Source of the DNA: Hymenobacter sedentarius
GTDB taxonomy: Bacteria > Bacteroidota > Bacteroidia > Cytophagales > Hymenobacteraceae
Direction: 5' to 3'
Length of the DNA: 64,000 bases
NCBI RefSeq assembly: GCF_001507645.1
Contig: NZ_CP013909.1
Location: 3,596,001 to 3,660,000 of the forward strand
The position numbers were made by a program, and so were the translations under genes. Below the pieces are notes generated by a model. That model was given only the letters and a program-made list of their open reading frames with translations. It ran no database searches and was not told where the DNA came from. This document shows, one piece after another, positions 49,246 through 57,557 of this stretch (position 1 is the first letter of the stretch; the number at the start of each line of letters is the position of its first letter).

Positions 49246-50523
49246 ATGCTGTTCAAGCGTCTTCTGCTCTTTCTGCTCTTGGCCGTGGCCGGCGTGGCTG
49301 CCCCCTTGGCGGCGCGTGCCAACCACGTGTTCATTCCGATGGACAACACACAAAAGGAGTGCCTCAAAGCGTACGGCGTGGCCTTCTGGCTGCTCCAGCG
49401 CGAGGTACCCGTCGATTGGCTGCTCAACTACCGCGGCGGCTCGTTCGCCTTCGAAACCTCCAGTGCCGCCGAAAACGAGCTGGCCGTGCGTGGCGTTACG
49501 TTCCAGGTTATCAGCGAAGCCCAGTACACCGGCATCCTGCAGGAAATCGCCGACCCCAACGCCAACATGGACGTGATGAAGCTGGAGAAGGTGCCCAAAA
49601 TCGCGGTTTATACTCCCAAGGGCAAGCAGCCCTGGGACGACGCCGTGACCATGGTGCTCACCTACGCCGAAATCCCCTACACCCAGATTTACGACGACGA
49701 AGTGCTGGCCGGCCAGCTGCCTAAGTACGACTGGCTCCACTTGCACCACGAGGACTTCACCGGCGAATACGGTAAGTTCTACGCCTCCTACCGCAACTAC
49801 CCCTGGTACCAGCAGCAGCAGCGCGACGCCGAAGCCACCGCCAAGCGCAACGGCTTTGCCAAAGTGAGCGTGATGAAGGGCACGGTGGCCACCAAGATGC
49901 AGGAGTTCATTGCGGGTGGCGGCTTTTTGTTTGCCATGTGCTCGGCCACCGACAGCTACGACATTGCCCTGGCGGGCCTGGGCATTGACATGGTGGAAAG
50001 CATGTACGACGGCGACCCTGCCGACCCCAACGCGCAATCCAAGCTTAATTTCAACCGCTGCCTGGCCTTCCAGAACTTCCAGCTGGTACGCAACCCTTTC
50101 GAGTACGAATACTCCAACATCGACATGCAGCCCGGCGAGCGGGGCCTGGGCGAGCAGAATGACTACTTCTCGCTCTTCACCTTCTCGGCCAAGTACGACC
50201 CGGTGCCCACCATGCTCTGCCAGAACCACGAAAAGACCATCCACGGCTTTATGGGCCAAACCACGGCCTTCCGCAAAAGCCTCATCAAGTCGGATGTGGT
50301 GATAATGGGCGAAACCAAGCAAACCGGCGAGGCGCGCTACCTCCACGGCACCCTTGGCAAGGGCACCTGGACCTTTTATGGCGGCCACGACCCGGAAGAC
50401 TACCAGCACCTCGTGGGCGAAGAACCCACCGATTTGTCGCTGCACCCCAACTCCCCCGGCTACCGGCTGATATTGAACAACATCCTATTTCCGGCGGCCA
50501 AGAAAAAGAAGCAGAAAACCTAA
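49246..50523 (+). CDS. Conserved exported Bacteroidota protein, often labelled asparagine synthetase B
   Basis: The 425-residue product starts with a signal peptide (FKRLLLFLLLAVAGVAAPLA, then ARANH). It is built of segments such as IPMDNTQKECLKAYGVAFWL, VDWLLNYRGGSFAF, PKIAVYTPKGKQPWDDAVTM, YDWLHLHHEDFTGEYGKFYA and GGFLFAMCSATDSYDIAL. Close relatives are, from memory, often auto-annotated as asparagine synthetase B. I see neither the N-terminal Cys of class II amidotransferases nor a PP-loop, so the enzymatic label looks wrong. The fold resembles a class I glutamine amidotransferase-like domain (GGGFLFAMCSA could be the nucleophile elbow). Substrate unknown. An ATG at 49222 is an alternative start. 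Confidence 0.75.
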   Translation: MLFKRLLLFLLLAVAGVAAPLAARANHVFIPMDNTQKECLKAYGVAFWLLQREVPVDWLLNYRGGSFAFETSSAAENELAVRGVTFQVISEAQYTGILQEIADPNANMDVMKLEKVPKIAVYTPKGKQPWDDAVTMVLTYAEIPYTQIYDDEVLAGQLPKYDWLHLHHEDFTGEYGKFYASYRNYPWYQQQQRDAEATAKRNGFAKVSVMKGTVATKMQEFIAGGGFLFAMCSATDSYDIALAGLGIDMVESMYDGDPADPNAQSKLNFNRCLAFQNFQLVRNPFEYEYSNIDMQPGERGLGEQNDYFSLFTFSAKYDPVPTMLCQNHEKTIHGFMGQTTAFRKSLIKSDVVIMGETKQTGEARYLHGTLGKGTWTFYGGHDPEDYQHLVGEEPTDLSLHPNSPGYRLILNNILFPAAKKKKQKT

Positions 50524-50583
50524 GCCCCAGCGGCACCGCGCTTCACTGGCCTCTTGCCGCTGCTTAGCTCAACCCGAATAATT

Positions 50584-50645
50584 CAGCTCAATTTCCAAAA
50601 AAGGCCCGCTTGCAGTCAAGCGGGCCTTTTTTGGAAATTGAGCTG
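50584..50645. terminator. Perfect 29-base-arm palindrome with terminator core
   Basis: Arms 50584-50612 and 50617-50645 are perfect complements with a 4-base loop CAGT. The core GGCCCGCTTG is flanked by A6 and T6, so it terminates on either strand. The outer arm halves (CAGCTCAATTTCC) extend far beyond a minimal terminator. Confidence 0.85.
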
Positions 50646-50738
50646 ATTTTTTGGTGCCAACGGGCAGGGGAAAATGGTTGGGTTGCGCGGGTAAATGCAT
50701 AACTTTCAGGGCCCCTAATTATTCCCTGCACCGGTTTT

Positions 50739-51539
50739 ATGTCCTGGCGACGTTTTTTATTCTTGTTCGCCTGCTGGAATAGTTTCCAGTGTCAGGGGCA
50801 AGCTCAGGTACTGGCCCCACTTCCCGCGCCTGATTCTGTCACTACTGCACCAACGCTGCCTAAGAAACCGTTGCGGGCGGCGGCCCTGCGCATTGCCATT
50901 CCCTCGGCGCTGCTGGGGGTTGGCGTAATGGCCCACAGCCCCCGGTATAGTGCCCTGCTGTGTCAGGCCAAGCAAGAGATACAGGAAGAGACCCTTGAGG
51001 AATTCCCGGCGTTTGATGCCCACGGCCTCGACGACTACACCCGCCACGTGCCCCTGGCCGCCGCCTACGCCATGATGGCTTCCGGGCACCCCGGCGAGCG
51101 CACGGCAGTCGGCTTCACGCTCATCTACTTGCTGGCCCACGAGCTTGACAATGGCGTCGTGAGCAACCTGAAACGCATGAGCGCCGAAGCCCGGCCCAAC
51201 AATGCGCAAGATTTCAGTTCCTTCCCCTCGTCGCACACCTCGCAGGCCTTTCTCACGGCCACGCTGCTGCACGAGCAGTACGGGCGCCAATACCCGTGGC
51301 TGAGCGTGAGCGGCTACGCCGTGGCGGCCGCCACCGGCACCATGCGCGTGCTCGGCAACAAGCATTGGGCCACCGACGTGCTGGCGGGCGCGGCCGTGGG
51401 CTTTCTCTCGGCTGAAACCGTTTGGCACGTTTATCCGGCCCTCACCCGGCTCCTTCCCCCGCGCCTGGCCCACAAGCTGCTGCTCGTGCCCACCTACGTG
51501 GGCGGCGGGGCCGGGCTGGCCCTGGCCATTCAGCCCTGA
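50739..51539 (+). CDS. PAP2-family membrane phosphatase
   Basis: The 266-residue product has a signal-like N-terminus (residues 1-22) and several hydrophobic segments. The three PAP2 phosphatase motifs are in order: LKRMSAEARP (K and R), SSFPSSHTSQAF (Ser-His) and RVLGNKHWATDVLAGAAVG (Arg, His, Asp). It should remove phosphate from lipid or diphosphate substrates at the periplasmic side, such as undecaprenyl diphosphate or lipid A. The exact substrate cannot be read. It stands alone on the plus strand between a strong terminator and a GH2 gene. Confidence 0.88.
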   Translation: MSWRRFLFLFACWNSFQCQGQAQVLAPLPAPDSVTTAPTLPKKPLRAAALRIAIPSALLGVGVMAHSPRYSALLCQAKQEIQEETLEEFPAFDAHGLDDYTRHVPLAAAYAMMASGHPGERTAVGFTLIYLLAHELDNGVVSNLKRMSAEARPNNAQDFSSFPSSHTSQAFLTATLLHEQYGRQYPWLSVSGYAVAAATGTMRVLGNKHWATDVLAGAAVGFLSAETVWHVYPALTRLLPPRLAHKLLLVPTYVGGGAGLALAIQP

Positions 51540-51732
51540 GGCTATTTAGGCATAGGTAATGTCCCTGCAATTGGACTGATTATCAGCTGAATTTTTGGGC
51601 CTTCGAAATCGTTGGGTGAATTGGTATTTGCGGTTGATAGCGCCATATTGCATCATTCCCGTGGTCAGGCCCGTTAGCAGTACTTTAGGCTCAGCTTTTA
51701 GTGCACGGCCGCCCTTCTTTCCACCGCCCCGC

Positions 51733-53583
51733 ATGGAAGACCTGAATCCTTCAAACTTCTCCTTTTCAACCAGCCGCCCCGAAGAGGGCCCCATCGACGA
51801 AGTTGCCAACCCGCTGCCCCGGGCCGTGTTGCGCATGAACAACCACATGCTGCTCGACGGCCAGTGGCGCTTCGCCCTCGACGATGACGACGAGGGCCTG
51901 CGCGAGGGCTGGGCCTCGGGCCACACGTACCGCGAAACCGCCCAATGGCCGGGCTCGGTGGAAGAGCACCTGGCCATGGCCCGCGGCCACCAGGGCGCCG
52001 CGGCCTGGAAAGACCAGATAGTGGTGTGGTACGAGCGGGAATTCAACCTCCCCGAAGTAGCCGAGCCCCAGACCCGGTCGATGCTCCAGCTCACCTTTGG
52101 GGCCTGCGGCTACGAAACCCGCGTGTGGCTCAACGGCCAGCCCCTGAAGACCATCGAGGGCGAAGAAGTGCACTACGGGGAATACACCTCGTTTACGTAC
52201 GAGCTGGACGAGAGCAACCTGCACTTGGTGAACCGTCTCACGGTGCGCATTGCCGACAACATGGACGCCGAAACGCCTCGGGGCAAGCAGGAGTCCTACG
52301 TGTACAAGCGCGGCGGCATCTGGTACCAGACCTACACCGGCGCCGTGCGCAGCGTGTGGCTGGAAGTGGTGGAGCGCAACCGGCTGCGCTCCCGCGTGGG
52401 CGTGGTAAGCGTGGTGGAAGACCACCTCGTGCGCTTCAACCTGACGCTGCGCATCCACGACCCGGGCGACTACACCATTCGCCTGCAGGTTTTTGACCCC
52501 GTGACCCCGAACCGGAAAGAGCCCCTAGCGGCTTCCGATTTTCCGCTGCACCTCGAGGCCGGGCAGTGGCAGCAGCGCGTGGTGCTGGAAGTGCCCAGCG
52601 CCGAGCTGTGGTCACCGGAAGCCCCGCACCGCTACCGGCTCGTAGCCCAACTTATTGATAGCGAAGGCTACCCGGCCCAAATCGAGACGCTGTTCGGCCT
52701 GCGCAAGATTGAGGCGCGGGGCCGCTACGTGTACCTCAACAACCAACCCATCTACCTCGACGGCATCCTGTACCAGCCTGGTCAGGCCACCTACGAGGAA
52801 ATGCAGCGCCACATGCACGCCATGAAGGCCCTGGGCTGCAACCTGGTGCGGGTGCACATTGCCGGCATCGACCCGCGCATCTACAACCTGGCCGATGAGC
52901 TGGGCCTGCTGCTGTGGGTGGAAGTGCCCAGCCCGCACAGCTCGACGCCGCGCAGCCGCGAAAACCACCGCGCCGAGCTGCTCCGCCTCGTTACGCTCAG
53001 CGAAACGCACCCGTCAATCATCATCTGGAGCCTTTATAATGAGGACTGGGGCGCCCAGGACATTGCCACCAACGCCGAAACCCGCAAGTACATCATCGAC
53101 ACTTACCACTTCATGCAAATTGCCTACCCGCAGTTTCTGGTGGTGGACAACGACGGCTGGCACCACATTTCCTACACCGGCCGCCTAAAGTCGGATCTAC
53201 TCACGGCCCACCTCTACACCCCGGACCTGGCTCGCTGGCGCGAGCTGCTCGACCGCCTGGTGGGCGGCGAGATGGAAGGCACCGCCGCCTTCCCGCTGGT
53301 GGTGGGCGACCCGTTTTTCTACCGGCACCAGGTGCCGCTGGTGGTGAGCGAGTGGGGCGGCTTTGGCTTTTCCGGCTACGGTGGGCCCGAAGATGCCGAG
53401 GCCCGCACCAATACCATTCGCGCCTTTAAGCAGGAGCTACGCCGCCGGCCCATTGCCGGCGACGTGTATACCCAGGCCACAAACATCGAAGACGAGCGCA
53501 ACGGACTCATTGACCCGCACACCGGGGCCCTCAGTGTGCCCGAAGGGTTGCTGGCATCGCGCCAAATGGAGTACCTGCAGTAG
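51733..53583 (+). CDS. Glycoside hydrolase family 2 protein
   Basis: The 616-residue product has the GH2 order: an N-terminal sugar-binding jelly roll (about 30-195; QWRFALDDDDEGLREGW), an immunoglobulin-like domain (about 200-310) and a TIM barrel. The acid/base Glu lies in IIIWSLYNEDWG and the nucleophile Glu in PLVVSEWGGFGFSGY. GH2 enzymes act on beta-galactosides, beta-mannosides or beta-glucuronides; I cannot choose among them. There is no signal peptide, so it appears cytoplasmic. The ATG at 51733 gives MEDLNPSNFSFS. A polysaccharide utilisation locus is not present nearby. Confidence 0.88.
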   Translation: MEDLNPSNFSFSTSRPEEGPIDEVANPLPRAVLRMNNHMLLDGQWRFALDDDDEGLREGWASGHTYRETAQWPGSVEEHLAMARGHQGAAAWKDQIVVWYEREFNLPEVAEPQTRSMLQLTFGACGYETRVWLNGQPLKTIEGEEVHYGEYTSFTYELDESNLHLVNRLTVRIADNMDAETPRGKQESYVYKRGGIWYQTYTGAVRSVWLEVVERNRLRSRVGVVSVVEDHLVRFNLTLRIHDPGDYTIRLQVFDPVTPNRKEPLAASDFPLHLEAGQWQQRVVLEVPSAELWSPEAPHRYRLVAQLIDSEGYPAQIETLFGLRKIEARGRYVYLNNQPIYLDGILYQPGQATYEEMQRHMHAMKALGCNLVRVHIAGIDPRIYNLADELGLLLWVEVPSPHSSTPRSRENHRAELLRLVTLSETHPSIIIWSLYNEDWGAQDIATNAETRKYIIDTYHFMQIAYPQFLVVDNDGWHHISYTGRLKSDLLTAHLYTPDLARWRELLDRLVGGEMEGTAAFPLVVGDPFFYRHQVPLVVSEWGGFGFSGYGGPEDAEARTNTIRAFKQELRRRPIAGDVYTQATNIEDERNGLIDPHTGALSVPEGLLASRQMEYLQ

Positions 53584-53603
53584 CCGCTACCGCGGCGGCC
53601 ACA

Positions 53604-53909
53604 TTAGTATATCAACGAGTGGCGCCGCGTGCGCGGCGCCACCAGCGTGGCCGTGACGCACCACGCCGAGCCCGACGCGGTATTGTTCGCACTCAGTTGG
53701 GTGATAACCGTGCCGGGCACGGTGCTGGTAACAGAACCTTGTTGCACCATAAGTTTTTCAAATTCCACGTGCTGGCGAGGGGCGGGAACCTTGGCTGCCA
53801 CCGGCACCAGGAGTTCAAAAATGACCAGGGGCTCGGAGTCGTCGTCAGCGTCGGGAAAGCAACACATTGCTAACGTGCTGTTGCTTGGTGTTTTGTCAAG
53901 GTTTTCCAT
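53604..53909 (-). CDS. Small hypothetical protein, 101 residues
   Basis: A minus-strand frame from the ATG at 53909 encodes MENLDKTPSNSTLAMCCFPD, an acidic stretch, then LVIFELLVPVAAKVPAPRQHVEFE and a Thr/Ser/Val-rich end (VTSTVPGTVITQLSANNTASGSAWCVTATLVAP). No domain is recognised and there is no signal peptide. It is the only plausible gene in the 518 bases between the GH2 gene and mrp. Its reality rests on composition and the absence of alternatives. Confidence 0.4.
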   Translation of the reverse strand: MENLDKTPSNSTLAMCCFPDADDDSEPLVIFELLVPVAAKVPAPRQHVEFEKLMVQQGSVTSTVPGTVITQLSANNTASGSAWCVTATLVAPRTRRHSLIY

Positions 53910-54060
53910 ACACGAATGGTGGCGGATAAAATCAGTAGAATAAGGAGAAAATTTAAGCGACGGTAAATATGGGAGGTAAATCGGAATAATTGCTAATGAG
54001 CGTCTTACATTATAAAATAGCAATTTAACTCGGCTCGAACCTGCCCGCCGCTTCCGGGGT

Positions 54061-54068
54061 TATCTTTG
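54061..54068 (+). promoter_or_regulatory. Putative -7 promoter box of the mrp-nifU pair
   Basis: TATCTTTG is a full TAnnTTTG match and lies 33 bases before the mrp ATG. The region upstream (53910-54060) is A/T-rich. Confidence 0.45.
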
Positions 54069-54101
54069 CAGCACGCCATTTCCCGGCGCATTGCCCGCAA
54101 T

Positions 54102-55205
54102 ATGACTATAACGAAAGAAGCCGTTCTTAAAGCCTTGAGCTACGTGGAAGAGCCCGACCTGGGCCAGGACCTCGTGACGCTCAATATGATTGAGAACATT
54201 GAGATTGACGGCCTCACCGTCGCCTTCACGGTGGTGCTCACCACGCCCGCCTGCCCGCTCAAACAGCTCATCCACGATGCCTGCGAGCGCGCCATCCACA
54301 CCATGGTGGACAAAGACGCCAACGTGGTGATTACCATGACCTCGCGCGTGACCACCCTGCGCAACAACCGCGGCGACCTGCTGCCCGGCGTAAAAAATAT
54401 TATTGCCATTGCTTCGGGCAAGGGCGGCGTGGGCAAGAGCACTGTCACCGCCAACCTGGCCGTGGCCCTGGCCGCTACCGGCGCCAAAGTAGGCCTGGTC
54501 GATGCCGACATTTCGGGCCCCAGCATGCCCACCATGTTCGGCGTGGAAAACGAAGCACCCCACGTATTTCAGGGCCCCAACGGCAAGAACCTGATTCAGC
54601 CGATTGAGAAATACGGCGTGAAGCTGATGAGCATTGGCTTCCTGGCGCCGGCCGAAAGCGCCATTGTGTGGCGCGGCCCCATGGCGTCGTCGGCCCTGAA
54701 GCAGTTTATCACCGAAGTGGACTGGGGCGAGCTCGACTACCTGCTGCTCGACCTGCCGCCCGGCACCTCCGACATTCACCTCACGCTGGTGCAAACCGTG
54801 CCCGTGACCGGGGCTGTCATCGTCACCACGCCCCAGAAGGTGGCGCTGGCCGATGCCCAGAAAGGCTTGCAGATGTTCCGGCAGCCCCAAATCAACGTGC
54901 CCGTGCTGGGCGTGGTGGAAAACATGGCCTGGTTTACCCCGGCCGAGCTGCCTAACAACAAGTATTTTATTTTTGGTGAAAGCGGCGGCCAGCGCCTGGC
55001 CGCGCAGCACGACGTGCCGCTCCTGGGCCAGCTGCCGCTGGTGCAAAGCATCCGCGAAAACGGGGACCAGGGCCAGCCCGCCGTCCTCGACCCCGAATCG
55101 GCCGTAGGCAAGATGTTTGCCGACCTGGCCGAAGCCGTAGCCCGGCAAGTTAGTATTCGAAACAACGTGGCCCCCAAAACGGCCGTCGTGCAGATGAATC
55201 CCTAA
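54102..55205 (+). CDS. Mrp/NBP35-type iron-sulfur cluster carrier ATPase
   Basis: The 367-residue product (also known as ApbC) has an N-terminal MIP18/DUF59 domain (residues 1-90; EPDLGQDLVTLNMIENIEI). A deviant-Walker P-loop domain follows, with IASGKGGVGKSTVTANLAVAL (106-126), VDADISGPSMPTMFG and LLLDLPPGTSDIHLTL. Mrp proteins assemble and deliver 4Fe-4S clusters. The usual CxxC of the C-terminal part is not obvious. A NifU-like scaffold gene follows after 4 bases, supporting a shared role in Fe-S assembly. Confidence 0.93.
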   Translation: MTITKEAVLKALSYVEEPDLGQDLVTLNMIENIEIDGLTVAFTVVLTTPACPLKQLIHDACERAIHTMVDKDANVVITMTSRVTTLRNNRGDLLPGVKNIIAIASGKGGVGKSTVTANLAVALAATGAKVGLVDADISGPSMPTMFGVENEAPHVFQGPNGKNLIQPIEKYGVKLMSIGFLAPAESAIVWRGPMASSALKQFITEVDWGELDYLLLDLPPGTSDIHLTLVQTVPVTGAVIVTTPQKVALADAQKGLQMFRQPQINVPVLGVVENMAWFTPAELPNNKYFIFGESGGQRLAAQHDVPLLGQLPLVQSIRENGDQGQPAVLDPESAVGKMFADLAEAVARQVSIRNNVAPKTAVVQMNP

Positions 55206-55209
55206 GCCC

Positions 55210-55467
55210 GTGGAAACGCCAACCTCTGCCCCTGTATTCAACCATCCGCTGATGCCCCGCATTGAGGCCGCCCTGGATAGCCTGCGCCCCTACCTGGCCA
55301 CCGACGGCGGCAACGTGCGCGTGGCCAACATCACCCCCGAAGGCGTGCTGCAGCTCGAATGGGAAGGCGCCTGCGGGGCCTGCCCCATGTCGCCGATGAC
55401 GCGCGCCGGCCTGGAAGACACCGTGAAGAAAGCCGTGCCCGAAATCACGGCCGTGGAAGCCCGGTAA
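55210..55467 (+). CDS. NifU C-terminal-domain (Nfu-type) Fe-S scaffold protein
   Basis: The 85-residue product is a single NifU_C domain: IEAALDSLRPYLATDGGNV, then LQLEWEGACGACPMSPMT with the cluster-binding CxxC, and LEDTVKKAVPEI. It carries or transfers Fe-S clusters. The start is GTG at 55210, 4 bases after the mrp stop, indicating translational coupling. MATE is convergent, with its stop 14 bases downstream. Confidence 0.9.
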   Translation: METPTSAPVFNHPLMPRIEAALDSLRPYLATDGGNVRVANITPEGVLQLEWEGACGACPMSPMTRAGLEDTVKKAVPEITAVEAR

Positions 55468-55481
55468 AACTTAACTACCAG

Positions 55482-56840
55482 CTAGTGCAGCGGCTGCCAG
55501 CGCCCGCGCCGCAGGTAGCGCCAGCCCAACACGCCCAGCAGGTTCCAGTACGCAAACTCGGTGGCCCATACGGCTGCCAGCGGCAGGCCCAGGTGCACGG
55601 TGCCCCACGCGGCCAGCAGGTAGGTGGCGGTAGCGCCGACTTCCATGCCCAGCGCGCGGTCGGAGCCGCCCACGCCCACTACGGCGTTGCTCAGCATGGT
55701 ACCGGCCGAGAAGGCCAGCAGCAGCCCCGCCAGCAGCCGTAATAACGGTACGCTGGCGGCGGCCAGTGCCGGCTCGTCGCTGAACCAGCCGGCTAGTTGG
55801 GCTGGCACCGCCAGCAGCGCCAGGGCCGGCCCGAGTCCCAGCAGGGCCGCCAGCACGGTGGCCCGGCGCACGGTGGGTAGCACGGCAGCCTGCCGGCCCT
55901 GGCCCACGTAGCGGCTCACCAGCGTTTGGAGGGCAGCGGCGAGCGCCAGGGCCGGTAAGCTGGCGAACGTGTACAGGCTGCGGGCAATGTTGGACAAGGC
56001 CAGCGCCCGAATGCCCAGCTGGCCCACCAGCACAAAAAAAGCCAGCCAGCTGCTCACTTCCACTACCTGCTGCAGCACCACCGGGCCGGCAAAGCGCAAC
56101 AGCCGGCGCGTGGCCCGCCGATGCCACCGCCACTTGCGTAGCCAGCCGCCCAGCCCGGCCTGCGCGGGCCAAAGCAGCCCCACCAGCAGCACCACAAAAC
56201 CTACGCCTTCGGAAAGCACCGTGGCCCACGCCGCCCCCGCAATGCCCAGCCGGGGCGCGCCAAACCCGCCGCCTATCCACGCATAAGAGCCCAGAATATT
56301 TGCCACGGTGATGCCCAGCGCACTCCAGGGAATCAGGCGCGTTTGGCCCAACCCAGTATACAAGCCCACTAGCCACAGCCAGCCAAAGCTGGCCGGCACC
56401 GCCAGGGATACCACGCGCAGGTAGCGCGCCACCTGCGCGGCAGCGGCCGGCGTGGGCAGCAAGGCCGCGCTCAGCGGCGGGGCCAGCAGCCACAGCAGTA
56501 CCGCCAGCCCCCCACTCAGCAGCAAGGCCAGGTGCCCGGCTGCCGCAAACTGCCGCCGGGCCGCCCCCGGGCGGCCTTGTGCCATGCGGCGGGCTACCAC
56601 CACTTGCAGCGCCAGCCCAAGCCCGGCCCCCACAGTAGTGAGCAGGTAAAATAGCAGCCCGCCCATGCCAATGGCCGCCAGGGACACTTCGCCCAGCCGG
56701 CCCACAAACAGGGACTCTGTGAGATAGATAATGCTCTGGGTGAGGCTACCGAGCAGCACCGGCCCCGCCACCCGCAACAGCGTGCTGTATGACGCCCCAC
56801 GGTTGGGGTTTTTGGCGGGCTGGGCATGCGGCGGTGTCAT
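55482..56840 (-). CDS. MATE family efflux transporter
   Basis: The 452-residue product has 12 predicted membrane segments in two related halves. Family motifs include GPVLLGSLTQSIIYLTESLF at the start, AAIGMGGLLFYL, and the repeat-like LRFAGPVVLQQVVEVSSWLA opening the second half. It should export drugs or metabolites using Na+ or H+. The start codon overlaps the stop codon of the upstream SET-domain gene (ATGA), so the two are translationally coupled. Substrate unknown. Confidence 0.9.
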   Translation of the reverse strand: MTPPHAQPAKNPNRGASYSTLLRVAGPVLLGSLTQSIIYLTESLFVGRLGEVSLAAIGMGGLLFYLLTTVGAGLGLALQVVVARRMAQGRPGAARRQFAAAGHLALLLSGGLAVLLWLLAPPLSAALLPTPAAAAQVARYLRVVSLAVPASFGWLWLVGLYTGLGQTRLIPWSALGITVANILGSYAWIGGGFGAPRLGIAGAAWATVLSEGVGFVVLLVGLLWPAQAGLGGWLRKWRWHRRATRRLLRFAGPVVLQQVVEVSSWLAFFVLVGQLGIRALALSNIARSLYTFASLPALALAAALQTLVSRYVGQGRQAAVLPTVRRATVLAALLGLGPALALLAVPAQLAGWFSDEPALAAASVPLLRLLAGLLLAFSAGTMLSNAVVGVGGSDRALGMEVGATATYLLAAWGTVHLGLPLAAVWATEFAYWNLLGVLGWRYLRRGRWQPLH

Positions 56841-57442
56841 TCTTTGCGCACTTTGCTGGCGTCGTAGTAGCAGTTCAGAATGGAGTCCATAGAGGCCTGG
56901 CCGGCGGCTACGGCCAGCACCTTGGCCCGGTACTTTGAGGCCAGCATGTGCAGCAGCGGCTGCTCAACTGAGCTGAAGTTTTCAAACGCTTCGCGCAGTT
57001 GGGCATCCCATTCGGGATGAAAATTCAATAAGTCATCGGGCAGGACCCGGGTGCGGGTGCAGCCCTCCTCCGGCACGCAGTCGAAGGGTTCAGAGGGATT
57101 GAGGTAGCCGTAGTCGTCGGTCAGTTCTTCGCCGGGCAGGATGTCGCGCACGGCCACCTCGCAGTCGTAGGCCGTGCTCATGCACGAGGAGCGAAAGCTG
57201 TGGTTCACAAACCGGGCGTGGTCGCCGCAAAGCACGTAATTGCCGGTGTGGTCGCGGTAGCAGTATTTCTCCAAAAACACTTTCTGCATGGAGTCCATCC
57301 GCTCCAGCTTTTCGGGCGAGATAATCTGGTCGAGCGAATCAAACACCCAAGTGATGGTGCCTTTGGGAATAAGCTTGGTCGCAACGACGCCAAAGCCGAT
57401 TTCGGGACTGATAAACCGCAATTCGGTATCGGGGTGAATCAT
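56837..57442 (-). CDS. SET-domain protein
   Basis: The 201-residue product has a SET domain (residues about 1-120) with ISPEIGFGVVATKLIPKGTI, ARFVNHSFRSSC (the cofactor motif NHS) and ILPGEELTDDYGYLNPSEPF (the ELTxDY motif). It is a predicted protein-lysine methyltransferase; the substrate is unknown. After the SET core come DCVPEEGCTRT, where Cys residues could act like a post-SET element, and a helical tail. The ATG at 57442 starts MIHPDTELRFISPEIGFG. It is divergent from the fumarylacetoacetase gene and overlaps the MATE gene. Confidence 0.83.
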   Translation of the reverse strand: MIHPDTELRFISPEIGFGVVATKLIPKGTITWVFDSLDQIISPEKLERMDSMQKVFLEKYCYRDHTGNYVLCGDHARFVNHSFRSSCMSTAYDCEVAVRDILPGEELTDDYGYLNPSEPFDCVPEEGCTRTRVLPDDLLNFHPEWDAQLREAFENFSSVEQPLLHMLASKYRAKVLAVAAGQASMDSILNCYYDASKVRKE

Positions 57443-57526
57443 GCTGCAAATGGTGGAAAGGGGTAGCAATGTTGAAAAAAAAGACCACCAAAAAAAGCTG
57501 AACAGCGCGGTGGGCACCCACCGCCC

Positions 57527-57534
57527 TACTTTTG
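57527..57534 (+). promoter_or_regulatory. Putative -7 promoter box of the fumarylacetoacetase gene
   Basis: TACTTTTG matches TAnnTTTG and lies 23 bases before the ATG at 57558, in the 115-base gap from the divergent SET gene. Confidence 0.42.
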
Positions 57535-57557
57535 CGCCCGTACCCCACCCTCCCCAC

